A stretch of DNA of 64,000 nucleotides from Brassica napus. Taxonomy: Eukaryota; Streptophyta; Magnoliopsida; Brassicales; Brassicaceae. Shown here one piece after another: positions 36,785 to 48,096 of the stretch (position 1 is its first letter; each line of letters begins with the position of its first letter). The stretch spans positions 3,668,806 to 3,732,805 of the forward strand of contig NC_063437.1 in the NCBI RefSeq assembly GCF_020379485.1, read 5' to 3'. The notes below the pieces were generated by a model. It saw only the letters and a list, made by a program, of their open reading frames with translations. It was not told the DNA's origin and made no database searches. A program made the position numbers and the translations under genes.

Positions 36785-37808
36785 GTTCCCGATAGACACG
36801 TTACTACGGATTGGTTACGTTAAGCCTGATCCTACACATATTTTATAGTCATGTTTACATAAAACAGAAAGTAGAACAAAAAACGTTGATGAGGAAAATC
36901 AAACAGAGGAAAACAAATATTGGATCTAATCATATTACGTACATAACCTTATAATAAGTCTTTTTTGTTTTTCTGAATCGCTTTCGATTGATTTTGTGCG
37001 AGATGGAAAAGTGAGATATATGTTACAACATGGTTGTGACTTGTGGGAAATAAAATTTATAGAAAGATGTGTGCCCCGTAAAACACCTGCCTTTTAAGTT
37101 GAGTTTGTGTCTGAACAAAACCCCATGAAACCACGAATTTCTTACAAAATGAATTCTGAAGTTTCAGAAAATGTTTGAACTTATTTTGACATCTGTCAAC
37201 ATCTAATTAGTCTAATCTGATTGGTGACATGTAGTATTAGAACCGAGTTATGATAAAAAATTATGATTTGATGTAACTTGCAGTAAAATCTATGTGATAA
37301 AAAATGTAGATTTATGTGGATAGTTTGCTGTAAAGATATGAGTTACTATTTTAGCAACATAATTGATTGGTAACATTTTCGATGTATACACTGAAGTATG
37401 AATTATTTTTACATTATAAAGCTCTATAAATAATATTAAATACACAGTTAATAAAAATATTTATAGAAATTAAAATATAATAACTTAAAATTAACTAAAG
37501 ATATTCAAATACATATATGTTCCACATATATACATATACATATCTACTATTAATAGCAATCCCAATTAATTATAATTGACATGTCTTTTTATTATAAATT
37601 TGTTCATGCCCGTTTGTGGTACCTTTCGTTTATAAACGCTTTTTTTTAATTGTATTTTTTTTAAATTTATGTCTTTTCAATTCTATTTATTATGTATATA
37701 ATTTAATATTTGCAACTGTTTTAAAATAAACCATTACAACCTTTAAATGTTAACCATTGCAAGTTTTGGTGTTCAAACATTACAACATTTGGTGATCAAC
37801 TTTTGAAC

Positions 37809-37823
37809 CTTTTTTTTTTTTTT
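37809..37823 (-). mobile_element. Poly(A)-only insertion with TSD
   Basis: A 15-base T-rich tract (ct then T) sits between two copies of TCAACTTTTGAAC (37796-37808 and 37824-37836). This fits a retroposed poly(A) tail on the minus strand with no body sequence. Slippage plus a chance repeat is an alternative. Confidence 0.55.
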
Positions 37824-40155
37824 TCAACTTTTGAACTTATTAATCATTGCACTCTTTAATGGTTAACAATTGAAATCTCGGGTCTATAAATATCGTAGTG
37901 TGAGCAATGAAAACTGCAACAACAAAGAAACATTTAAACAAAAATGAAAGGGTACTTTCATTTGGTACCTTTGAGTGGAGTCTCTTGAAAATAGGGTTAG
38001 ATTTAGGAGTATCTATTTCGTGATGATGCATCCTTCTCCACAAGTATCTAGGCCATGGTAAAATTGAATCCATAACTTAATTCCAAATTAGTGATAGGGA
38101 AGATTGAACACCTTCAGAGACTTTATCGGAAGGATAATTAAAAGTCGTACGTTAAAGAAAACAGAAAGAAACGGACAATACAAACATGTGGCTAACATAT
38201 ATCTACCGCCAGAGAGCAACACTCTCATAGGGAGACAAAAACAGTGACAAAAATCAACTAAATCACCGGTAAGAGAAGACAATTTGAATCAACTCAAGCA
38301 AAAATGAATGAAATTATGTGTAAAACAACGCAACTAAGAAATTTTTATATAGCAAAAATACTTTTTTGGAACCATTTTTTCTCTGAGGATGATTCATACA
38401 CGACCAGTTATAGACTCTCCTTTACTGTTTTTGGATATTCCGGCAGCTTAGGTCGTCCGAATTTCTCATTTTTTTTATTTTTCTGTTTGTCTCATAACAC
38501 ATCTACTTGATGGCGATATTGGCGGGATTGGATTTCTTCAATCGATGTCAACTTTCTGTTGATTATTTTCCGATCTATAGAGTGATTGACCGGTATTCTC
38601 TAGCAGTGATATTGACACTGTTTTTCCTCCTATGGCTATCGGCATTTTCCCGTGTCACTTATGGCGTGGTGTTTGTCTCCTTTCCGGAGTGTTATTTTCC
38701 GGCATTTAATGGTTGAAATGCATGGTGTGTTGGTGTCGGCGTCTTTCTGTTGTCTTTGGACTGCAGTGTTCATTTATCTGGTAAGTTTCTTGGCATTGCT
38801 GTGTCAAACGGAATCTTAAGCCGCCATGGCCGATAATTCCAGTGTGTGCATTGCACTTTAAATATAGATACTCTGTTTCTCTTTTACTTCAAGTCAATGG
38901 AAAAAGGTCTTGTTACCTCAGATATAGATACTCTGATTGTGCTGGTTCCCTTTACGTAGGTGTGTACGTCATGCATGATGGAGAGTTGTTGTTTCCTGTG
39001 TGTCACCGTAATTGTTTCTCAAAGGCCTCGAAGTCACTATCATTATTGTGAAAGGTTGTATCTTTCTATAATTAGGGTCTTGTCATTATAGTGTTTTCAA
39101 ATTAAATACTGTGTTTTTCAATATGCAGTTATTGGAAAAGTTGTGAAAAAGTTTAATGTGTTTTGTCATCAACTCATCATGAATATGTATCTTTACATCA
39201 AAAAATATAGAGTATTTTTTTTTTCATTTTTTTAAATTGTATTAGTTTACTTCCTCACACTTGCCCTTCATTGTGACCAACAAAAAAGGAAACATCAAGC
39301 AAATACCCATCTCATTTTCGTCAAACAAAATTGTATTAGTTTAAAGAATTGTCTCCTTCTATTTAAAAATCAAAATGTTTTTAAGAATAGTTAAATCAAT
39401 AAATGTTTTTCTACAATTGTTAGTGTTAAGAATGTTTTAAAATTATGTCTTTTCATTATAAAAGACTAATTAGTTTCAAAAAGTAGTTTAATCAATAAAT
39501 GTTTTTCTACAATTATTAGTGTTATGAATGTTTTAAGATTATATCTTTTCATTATAAAAGACAAATTAGATTTAAAAAGTAGTTAAACTAATTAAGTGGT
39601 TTTATAATTATTAGTTTTAAGAATTATGTGTGTTTATTATATATATTAAAAATTAAATTATTTTAAAAATATATTAAAATATCTTCATAAGCATCTTTAT
39701 TTAATTATGTGTCTTTTCAGTAAAGGCACTTATTAATTCAAATCTGAAAAGTCTGATTGTTGGTATAGATCTTTTAGAAAACTATAAATAGTCCTTATCC
39801 ATTATTTTTTTTACAATATTTTAAAATCATGATTTTTCTATTATAACTGAACGTATCTCATCTTCTGATGACATCACATTTTCTAAAGCATTGGTTCCAT
39901 GGTGGTTTCCATTGAAGTCGACGTGTTGTCAAATCTATTATAATTTGTTCAAAGCAACAATGACTCACCATATAATCATGATGAGTTGATGACCATTGAG
40001 AATACCCCCAAACTAACCATAGAAATTAGTTTGGACAAAAAAACATTAGACGACTACTAGCATATATGCCGGAAAGCAAAATTTAGTTAAACAAAAACAA
40101 CACATCTAGAATTGGCTTACTACATCCTGACCAGAACAGATGTGAACAAACTTTT

Positions 40156-40181
40156 TTTTTTTTGGTAACAATGTTAAGAGT
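40156..40181 (-). mobile_element. LINE or SINE tail insertion with TSD
   Basis: T tract followed by ggtaacaatgttaagagt (minus strand: TTAACATTGTTACC then poly(A)), between copies of ACAAACTTTT at 40146-40155 and 40182-40191. Confidence 0.55.
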
Positions 40182-41388
40182 ACAAACTTTTGATCAGAAG
40201 AGGAAGACTTTAAGTGACTGTAATTGTCAGCAGACAACACCAAAGGAGTACGATAGATAAATAAAAACTGCATATGAATCCATTCTTCTCTCAACTCCTT
40301 CGATGATTTCAAATCTAAAAATAAGGAAACAAAGAACAAAGCTAAAGAGAAGATAAGTTGTGTCGCAACTTTGGAGAGAAGAAACGGTTACTGTGTTATG
40401 TCAAAAGAGCAATTTTGTTAATTAAGGATGCTAATTAAATAGTTCACAAGATTGAACTTTTAAGAATTTCTAAAAATTGTATATGTGTATCATTTCCTAA
40501 ATATTAATAGATTTATATATTCCTCCTTATTTGTATGCGTGTATCTTTACTTTATATAGGGTGAAATAGTCTTAAATATAATTTACTTATTAATAAAGCC
40601 AACTCTTAATATAATTAACTTTTGATAGGTTGTCAAAATATTCAAAATGTGTCTTTTCAAAATGGTTTGTAACATCCTGTTTTGGTGTAGGTTTTTTTGC
40701 TTGATTTAGTTTTGTTTATTTGGGTTTTAAATCAAACGCTCGAACTTACTTAGACAATATTATTTACTAATAGATAAATATTAACAAAATTTAAACCAAG
40801 AACAACTGTTTTAATGTTTTTCGATATGCACATTTTCATCTTTGCATGAATTTTATATAAGTAATATTTAGTTAGTGAATCTCTGGTTATATTTAAATAT
40901 AGAAGAATTGTTAGTGATTTAAGTGAATCTTTGCAACCGTTTAAGTGGGATCTTGAAATTTTTTCACTGAACAGTTACAACTAATTAAATGGAATATTGC
41001 AACCGTTAGTGCTGAACTATTACATTTTTTGGTGATGAACAATTGCAATTATTAGTTATTGATTGTAGATTTTAGATATGATCTATGCGACTTTTGGTGT
41101 TAACTATTGCAACCTTTAGCTAACCCTTGCAATTTTGATTATCAACCACTGCAACCCGTTTTCATCTATATAAATAGTTGTGAGAAACGAAAAATTACAA
41201 AAACAATTACACCAAAGAAAAAATTACAACATTCATAAATAAACTAAGAAAGAGAGAGATTCATGGGGAAATTACATGTTTACCACTTTCATGGTACCAG
41301 TTTTCATTTTTATCACCACTAATAAGATATTTTCAAAAATACTTTCTTCATTAAGTGGTAAAAGACTCTTATGCCATTGTTATTTATA

Positions 41389-43310
41389 CTAGGTTCTGGT
41401 CCGCGCTACGCGCGGATAATGTTTCAATATTTGTTTTGGAAATATAGCGCGGATAATGTTTCAATATTTGTCTTGGAAATAAAGATTATATTTTAAAATT
41501 TTGGTGTTTCAATTGATTAGAGGTCGAAACTATTATAATTTAATATTAAAATTATTTTTAAGTTGATAAATGAAAAGAAAAAGTTACGAAAGAGTGATGT
41601 TTTAATTAAGAATTTTTTTAGTTTTCTACTTTTCTTTGTTATTAGTTTCTATTTACAACAATCTTTAAAAATTGTTACGTTGTTTTCATATATTATGTTT
41701 TCTAAAAACATCATATTAGTAATAGTATATTTTAAAAGTATAACAGATGTACTGTTCCATTATTTGATTCAAAGTTGTTCATTTATATATATTGAAGTTT
41801 AAGTGTATATTTGTATGTCATATTTGCCATTTAGTGTGGCCATAGTGATTTTTATCGTTTTATTGTTTTAGTTTATTTTTATTATGCGCTTTAACTTTTT
41901 TTTAAATATTAATATTTTCTAATTGAGAGTTGTTAATGATAGACCATATTGATTTGAAATATTTCTATAAATACTGAGTATATATATAATGTTTAATATT
42001 TTAGTAATGTGTAGATAAAAGAAGTTATCATATGAATTTTAACTAACTTAATTTTTTTGAACAGAATGATTAGTATTCTTAACTATTATATTTCTTTTGG
42101 TAGCATATTTGTATTTCTATTAGTGATTTTTTTAAATTGGTTTCCATAACATGTAATCTTTGGTAGAATTCATTGAGTTAGTAGAACTTAGTTTTTTGGT
42201 TGGTATTTGTAGATTTTTATGAAACTAATCAGTTATCTTACTGTTTTTTCGTTTAATAGTTTTTAGCTGTATACTACGGTATATTTTTATATGTAGTAAC
42301 TATTTTTAAAATAATGAGGATACATAACGATTAAAAGGTTATATCAGCTAATCACATATTCAAAAGAATGATTAAAATTTAAAAACTTGACATTGCTTTA
42401 TGAAGGTAATGGATATATGTGATTCTGATTTGTTTCTATAATAGTTGTTTTTACTTGGTTGATGTTAACTTTCTAATGAGTTACTATTTGATATCGATTT
42501 AATTTTAACAAAGCTTATTTTGAACTAAAATATGTAGCTATATTTTCTTATTCGGTGTATTAGAAGCGTAAGATTTTATAAATAAAAATGAGTATGCTTA
42601 ATATAATGATTACTCGAGTCATTTACAATGTACATTTTAAATTGTAGTTTTAAAATTACCCTTTTACTTTAAAATTGACATATAATATAAATTTAGAACA
42701 TATGAATTTTCTTTTAAGATACAAAAAAATTCTAAAATGAATTGTTTCACTTTATTAAATTAAAAGGTAATTTGATATTCTGTGTGTTATTCTTATTTGC
42801 CTATTTAAAAAACTATTATAATTTGATGGAAAACAATACAATTTAGAAATACATAAATAGTTATATAAACCGATTATAGATACAAATATAAGAGAATTAT
42901 AGATATTAACTTTATTTATTTGAGAAGTTAACAACTGAAACATTAGATTTTTTTTTTGCATATTTTTTAAAGTATATCTCATATATTTACCACATTCAGA
43001 GTGTTGCAAATAAAAGGTCCTGTCAACCTTCCTAGAAATGAAGTAATTCTATGGGTGCCACATAAGACAAAATATTATCAAATCTTTATTATTTAAAATC
43101 ATTAATTATCATATATATTATAATTCCGTATGTTCTATTTAAGAAAACAATGAAGACTATTTTTATATTAATAATTAATTATATGATTAGGGTTAATGAA
43201 CAGTATAATATATGTTTAGATGAACCAAATTATTTTTCTAAGCTTAATTTTCGTGATGACATGTGTCATGGTTCAAAGGTTGTAATGTTTCTCTTTTAAT
43301 ATATAGAGGA
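41389..43310 (-). mobile_element. Helitron inserted in the Mutator element
   Basis: On the minus strand it starts TCCTCTATATATTAAAAGAG at 43310. It ends with hairpin CCGCGCGTAGCGCGG, spacer and CCTAG at 41389, between A and T. A 37-base unit starting gcgcggataatgtttcaat is tandemly repeated at 41410-41446 and 41447-41483. No coding capacity. Confidence 0.8.
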
Positions 43311-43916
43311 TGTCTACGTGAAAAAATGATGTTCCCAAAAATGTAAAATAACGCATTTCAAATTCTTTGTTCATTGATAATTATATTATCCCATTTAAGA
43401 TGTGTTTAGCACAAAAGGAAGGGTTTCAATATATTTTACTTGATATAAAATAATATACTCAATAATATTTTATCAGCTATTCAAAAAAAATCTATGCAAT
43501 TTCTATTGAATAATTTCTTCTCATTTTACTTTCTCTTAACCGCCAAAACACTACACAAGTTCATCTTTCAAGCAGTTATCTATTTCGTATGGAAGGAGCG
43601 TAATGGACGTCTTCATTCAAATGGACATAAGCAACCTATTTTGGTCATCAGGGGGAGGCTGGGTGTTTTCTAGATATTTAGATAATTGGAAACCTTTTTT
43701 TTAGTTCAGGGTTGGACCAGTCCGTTGGTATTTTAGTTTTTAAAAATATTCTCCACATGTATAAGGTTGGGCCGGAATGGAGCAAGGTTGGGCCGGAACT
43801 TCAAATTGGTTTGAAACCCAGCCCGTAGTGATATGGCATATTGATTGGTGGGGAATATTTCTACCCATGTGGCACCCCTTAGAAACTCCAAAAATAGTAC
43901 CTTTTATATAGTAGGA
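43311..43916 (-). mobile_element. Probable Helitron 5' end
   Basis: On the minus strand TCCTACTATATAAAAGGTAC starts at 43916 next to T and resembles other Helitron 5' ends here. The rest of this element is not separable from its neighbours. The stretch has several cccagc/gggctgg-like words at 43700-43830. Confidence 0.35.
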
Positions 43917-44261
43917 TATTTAGTTTCTAAACTCTATAGTCTGTATAATAAAACTATCAAAATAAGAACAATAAGATGAAAGAATAGCAAATGAAAATAA
44001 TGTAAATTTTAAATTTTAATTTAAAAAAAAATTCTTGAGCTAATCTCAGATATGATAAGCACTAGTTTTATTCCATTCAGAAACATTTTAAAAGTAAATA
44101 TGCATAGACTACTTGTTGGGTAAGTAAATTTTAAACAAACAAATTCATCTTTTAAAACAGGACAATGCATTCAAGTATGACTTATTAATGTCGAAAATGA
44201 AATTTAAGAAAAACTTGATAGTAGAGATACGTCTGAAGTAGACAACAATAACATGTACACG

Positions 44262-44495
44262 TCAGCTCGCAAGTTTAACAATGCATGCCCAACGTCCATC
44301 TTCATCAGCTTGAGACTCCTCAGAAGTTGGGTCAGTCACAACCGGGAGATCACTCAGTTGTGGAACCTCTCCACGATGGCCTACAACAAAGCCATTGTTA
44401 CGCACTTCTGGGCTATTAACAGGAACACCAATCTGTCCACCTGCTGCGAGACATTTTTCACAACTCCTCTCATCACAGATTGTCATCAACACCAT
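44262..44495 (-). pseudogene. Unidentified exon-like frame downstream of the RPA-like fragment
   Basis: Open frame of 77 codons including TICDERSCEKCLAAGGQIGV and a C-terminal acidic segment (SEESQADEDGRWACIV). It lies on the same strand as the RPA-like exons inside the Helitron. It may be the tail of that gene or a separate captured piece. Family not recognised. Confidence 0.3.
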
Positions 44496-44923
44496 GTGGA
44501 GGTGTTAGTGAATAGAGCAATTAGAAATGTAATAGAGTAAGATAGCTTTTAAAGTAAGACAGCAAACCTAGACAGTAAAATTAGGAGAGGGGGGGGGGGG
44601 AGGGGGGGAGGGACGTTGGTTACGACTTACGATCAAATATGCGAGCTATGGTGAAAGACTGATGCTTTGATGTGAATTTTTAATGTGAAAGCTTAAGCTG
44701 GAATGTAATGGTCCTCCCCACAATATCTATGAAGCATTGTGGAAGGGGCTAGTTATGTGGGTCTGCCCTCCTAGGCTCTCAGGACTTTATATGATGAAAG
44801 ACATTACAGAGGAGGAGGTTTTAAATTAAGAAACAATAACTCAACACTTACGGTATCAGCTATGTTACCATGGACGCTGAAACTGCTGCAGCAAGACCAC
44901 TGGTCAACTTGTTCAGGTTTCAG

Positions 44924-45460
44924 CTATGTTATCATGGATGCTGCTACAGCAGGACCACTGGTCAACTTTTTCATCTCACCATCAAAAGCTACGAACATGG
45001 CAGTGTCAGATACATCAGTAACTAACATCTCTATCCGGTACCTAGAAGTGGAAATCAGAGACCATTTGTTAGATGTGAAGGTAATGAGAGTTGTATTGGA
45101 GCAATTTGCAAGAGAATATGTAAATAGTGCAGCTCCGCTTACCTTGCAACTCCAACCGCATTTTCATCATGGCAGGGCGCACACGTGCAGGATGAGAACT
45201 TGGAGCAGGAGACACAGCACCATCCATTTGCTGTTTCAATACTGCCAACATCCCTAGTACATAGGAACTCGACAGTCTATATTTGTTTAAGTTAGATAAA
45301 GGCATATTTAATACAACATGAGCATGTTGTTAAGATAGAGTCTAACCTTGGGTGGTGAACTAAGGTCATGAAAATTCAACTCAGATAGTGTCACTGAGTC
45401 AATCTTCTTCATGCCGTCATAATTGAGAGTAGCTGAGGAGGAACTGTCATCGCATACCAA
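44924..45460 (-). pseudogene. Replication protein A large-subunit-like fragment (OB-fold C-terminal domain)
   Basis: Three exon-like blocks read on the minus strand. 45460-45352 ends VTLSELNFHDLSSPPK. 45252-45143 reads DVGSIETANGWCCVSCSKFS and then a CxxC pair (CAPCHDENAVGVAR). 45041-44924 reads YRIEMLVTDVSDTAMFVAFD and ends in a stop. GWxxxSCxxC...CxxC...NAVGVxRYR is the zinc-ribbon/OB domain of RPA1-like proteins, which plant Helitrons often carry. The cysteine pattern is partly eroded, and about 60 bases are tandemly duplicated at 44852-44972. Probably non-functional. Confidence 0.6.
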
Positions 45461-45519
45461 ACATCAATCCACGTCCCAACATATAATCATTTACCAGCAC
45501 AAACATATCAACCGTAACT

Positions 45520-46140
45520 TACCAAGTCCAGTGTGTATTCACAATCCGAGGCATGCAGCAAGAACCTGTTGACACCAGCAGCACTCTGGAACCCATTTTG
45601 CGCTCCTTTGGGAAACCCAGAAGTGGGAGCTCTCCTCGAGGAAAGCCCCAACTGATCCAAAACCTGATCCTTAGACACTTCTTTATTCCCTTTAAAGACA
45701 AAAACTTTAGACATCTCCGAGAATCCCAACTCATGAACATGAGCCTGCGTCCCAAAAGACAAACCCCACCAAAACATTCTCCGGAAGCAACCCAATCGCC
45801 TGCTTAAGTGCAGATTTAGCGAACCCCAACTCCTCCTCGATCATACACGTATCGAGAACAAACACGAACACAGGAGGAGGCATCTGAGGCGGAGCAGCGC
45901 CTGTTCTGGGATCGAATTGGCCGGCGGTGGAAGGAAGCGCATATTCAACGGTGGTGTACAGAGGGCAAAGCTCGCCGGGGAGATTGGTCTCGGAGATCAT
46001 GTGGTAGTGAGGAGGGAAAGGGTTCCGCTGGAAGCAGAAAGGGCAGATCCAGATCTTGGCGGCGAAATCGACGCGAGCAAAGGCGTTGAGGACAGAGACG
46101 CAGGTTCGGCATTTGAGGGGAGCGTAAGGGAGGCATTTTG
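45520..46140 (-). pseudogene. Captured 5' fragment of a Sec23 (COPII coat) gene
   Basis: Reading the minus strand from 46140: [36 protein letters not shown] (the Sec23 zinc finger), then [20 protein letters not shown] and [19 protein letters not shown] (the trunk domain). After LVGFV two bases are missing relative to the family, shifting the frame. The sequence resumes in the other frame as [20 protein letters not shown] through [18 protein letters not shown], followed by a donor-like GTAAGT near 45533. It lacks the N-terminus and the whole C-terminal half, so it is a truncated, frameshifted cargo fragment. Confidence 0.85.
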
Positions 46141-46294
46141 GGCTTAATGGGCTGTTTAAATTGTTAAGAAAAAACCCAAAATAAAACCAATTTCGAGGGT
46201 GACATGTAAAATGAAATGTTTTGATTGGAGGATTATTTTTGCTGACGTGGACAGGCTAGAAGTGGAGATTATCTCCCTTTTAGTATAGTATAGA

Positions 46295-47396
46295 TATATA
46301 ATAAATCATTATTTAAATAAAAAATAAAAAAAATTAAAAAAATAAAAATTAAAAAAATTAAAAACTAAAAATTAAAAAAATAAAAAAAAAGTAAAAAAAT
46401 AAAAAAAATGTAAAGTTTTTTTTTTTATGTTTTCGAATTATAATTTTTCAAATTCGAATTTTTTTTTTTATTTTTTGTTTTTAAATTTCTGTTTGAAAAA
46501 CGAAAATTATGTTTGAAACTATTTTTAAAAAAAAATTATATATTTTTAAGTAATTATATATTTATTAGAATCATAAATTTCACATTTTAAAAACTCTACC
46601 CACCCCTCAACTCTAAACCATAAGTTTAGATTAGTTAACCCTAAGAGTATAATTGTATTTTACCGTTCATTAAAAGTGAGGGTAAAAGTGGTTAGTGTAA
46701 ACATGAAAAGTGGTACTATGAATGTAGTATTTGTGGCAATTTCCTGAGATTCATTGTTTAGATAGATTTGTTGTTTAGAGCATCAAAGATCACCGCATGG
46801 AATTGTATTTTTTTTAAAGAGGTTGTCAAAATGTATATAAAATTGTCTTTTCATCATAAAGTTGTATATGTTTTTATGAAGTTGTATTTTCATTCATTAT
46901 CATATTTTCAGAACTTTTCATTCATTTTCATATATATACTCTTAAAAAGAATCTTAAAACTATAAATTATAGTAATTATATCTGTATTACATTGGTTTTA
47001 AATTATTCTATTGTTGTGTAATTTAATTATTTTATGATATTATCTATTTACAAAACTAAATATATTGTTTTTAAACTGTATATGGTTTATAGCATCATGT
47101 TTTGGTGCAGGTTTTTCCGTCTAATACGGTTTTGTTTATTCGTATTACAGATAAAATATTTAAAGTTATTTATTATTTAGAAAATATTTATTATTAATAG
47201 ATAAGTATTAACAAAATGTTAACCAAAATTTTTATGTGAGTCAATTGATCCTCTCCCTAATAAGTGGTCTCTGCCACTTATTTGATATATCACATGTGCT
47301 ATTTATTTATTGAGTTACTGCTACGTAACTGTTTCAATGAACAGTTGCAACTAATTAAAAAAATATTGTAATTCTTGGTGATGAACAATTAGAATC
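46295..47396. other. Right part of the Mutator element and spacer
   Basis: 46295-46745 is the right arm of the Mutator-type element (A-rich with low-complexity aaaaataaaaa, then the right terminal repeat). 46755-47396 is AT-rich with no recognised feature. Confidence 0.5.
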
Positions 47397-47400
47397 TTTA

Positions 47401-47674
47401 GACCAACTTCAATGTATTCCTTTATTTTTACCTCTAAAATAGAGAAACTCTATAATAGAAATATATTTTACTCCAACGTATTTTTCTAAAATAAAGATTT
47501 TTACATTTAGAGTAAAATATAGAAGAATGTTATTTTTTCCTCTATAAATTTTTCCTCTATTTATAGAGGAAAAAATAACAATCTCTATTTTAGAAGCATA
47601 AATAGAGTTGGGTTGGAGTGATTTTACCTCTAAATGCTATTATAGAAATAGATACAAAAGTGAGTTGGGGATGC
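47401..47674. mobile_element. MITE with a central palindrome
   Basis: Flanked by TTTA on both sides (47397-47400, 47675-47678). Ends are gaccaacttcaatgtattcc and, on the other strand, gcatccccaactcac. The centre at about 47527-47580 is a near-perfect hairpin, tgttattttttcctctat against its complement. Related to the MITEs at 1878-2048, 47747-47997 and 50823-50945. Confidence 0.65.
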
Positions 47675-47746
47675 TTTAAGTGATAAATCTTTACAGTCGT
47701 GGGTGATTGTTACGTTGGTAATGAATTATTGTAACATTTGGTATTA

Positions 47747-47997
47747 GGGCATCTCCATCTCAACTCCATTTTTCTTTTAAAATAGAGTAAAAATAAATAT
47801 GGAGTAATGAATGCTCCAACCCAACTACATATCTCACTCTATAATGGAATTTAGTCCATAAATGGAGTAATATATTTTTTTTTGTTCATCACTCTATTAT
47901 GGAATATGAAATGAAGTAGGGTTGGAGTATTTTTTACTTCATATTCACTTTTACTCTATTTTAAAAGAAAAAATGGAGTTTTACATTAGAGATTCTC
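47747..47997. mobile_element. Tourist-like MITE (TTA target site)
   Basis: Flanked by TTA (47744-47746 and 47998-48000). Long imperfect inverted ends share aactccatttttcttttaaa and aatagagt. 251 bases, no coding capacity. Confidence 0.75.
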
Positions 47998-48000
47998 TTA

Positions 48001-48096
48001 ATCATTACATTTTTTACCTAACCATTTTAATTATACATGATATAATATTGTTATAAAATGAGTGTCCATGCGATATTGCACGGATTCCTTACCTAG
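48001..48096 (+). mobile_element. Helitron 3' end, plus strand
   Basis: CCATGCGATATTGCACGG, a slightly decayed hairpin, followed by ATTCCTTACCTAG ending at 48096, with T next. The 5' end to the left could not be located because MITEs interrupt the region. Confidence 0.5.

Larger units (their letters stand above)
36785..41255. other. AT-rich intergenic region with small insertions
   Basis: No gene is supported. About 38480-39060 is less AT-rich and has short plus-strand frames without a recognised family. About 39360-39600 shows two or three imperfect copies of an aataaatgtttttctacaatt-like unit. Two poly(T) insertions with flanking duplications are listed separately. Confidence 0.45.
43917..46294 (-). 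mobile_element. Helitron carrying Sec23 and RPA-like gene fragments (3' end not found)
   Basis: On the minus strand it starts TCTATACTATACTAAAAGG at 46294 (T follows on the plus strand). Next comes the gtccacgtcagc motif shared with the 5' ends near 16164, 51278, 55058 and 58205. The interior holds a Sec23 fragment and then RPA-like exons, all reading on the minus strand. No hairpin/CTAG terminus was found on the left, so the limit is arbitrary within about 300 bases. Confidence 0.6.
41265..46745. mobile_element. Mutator-type element split by Helitrons, 9-bp TSD
   Basis: GAGATTCAT occurs at 41256-41264 and 46746-46754. The sequence just inside each copy is inverted: GGGGAAATTACATGTTTACC at the left, and AGGAAATTGCCACAAATACT on the other strand at the right. 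Both continue into related accacttt/catggtacca stretches. Matching 9-base TSDs with inverted ends 5.5 kb apart indicate one Mutator-type insertion, later filled by the Helitron at 41389-43310 and another ending at 46294. Confidence 0.7.

Noticed and set aside
38507..39051. Membrane-protein-like plus-strand frames
   Set aside because: Short hydrophobic frames with no family match and no splice pattern linking them.
41563..41802. Frame of 79 codons in the Helitron
   Set aside because: AT-rich low-complexity translation (F, I, L, S, K) with no Rep or helicase motif.
44582..44613. CRISPR-like or other repeat array
   Set aside because: Only a guanine homopolymer; no spacer/repeat structure. CRISPR is not expected in a plant genome.
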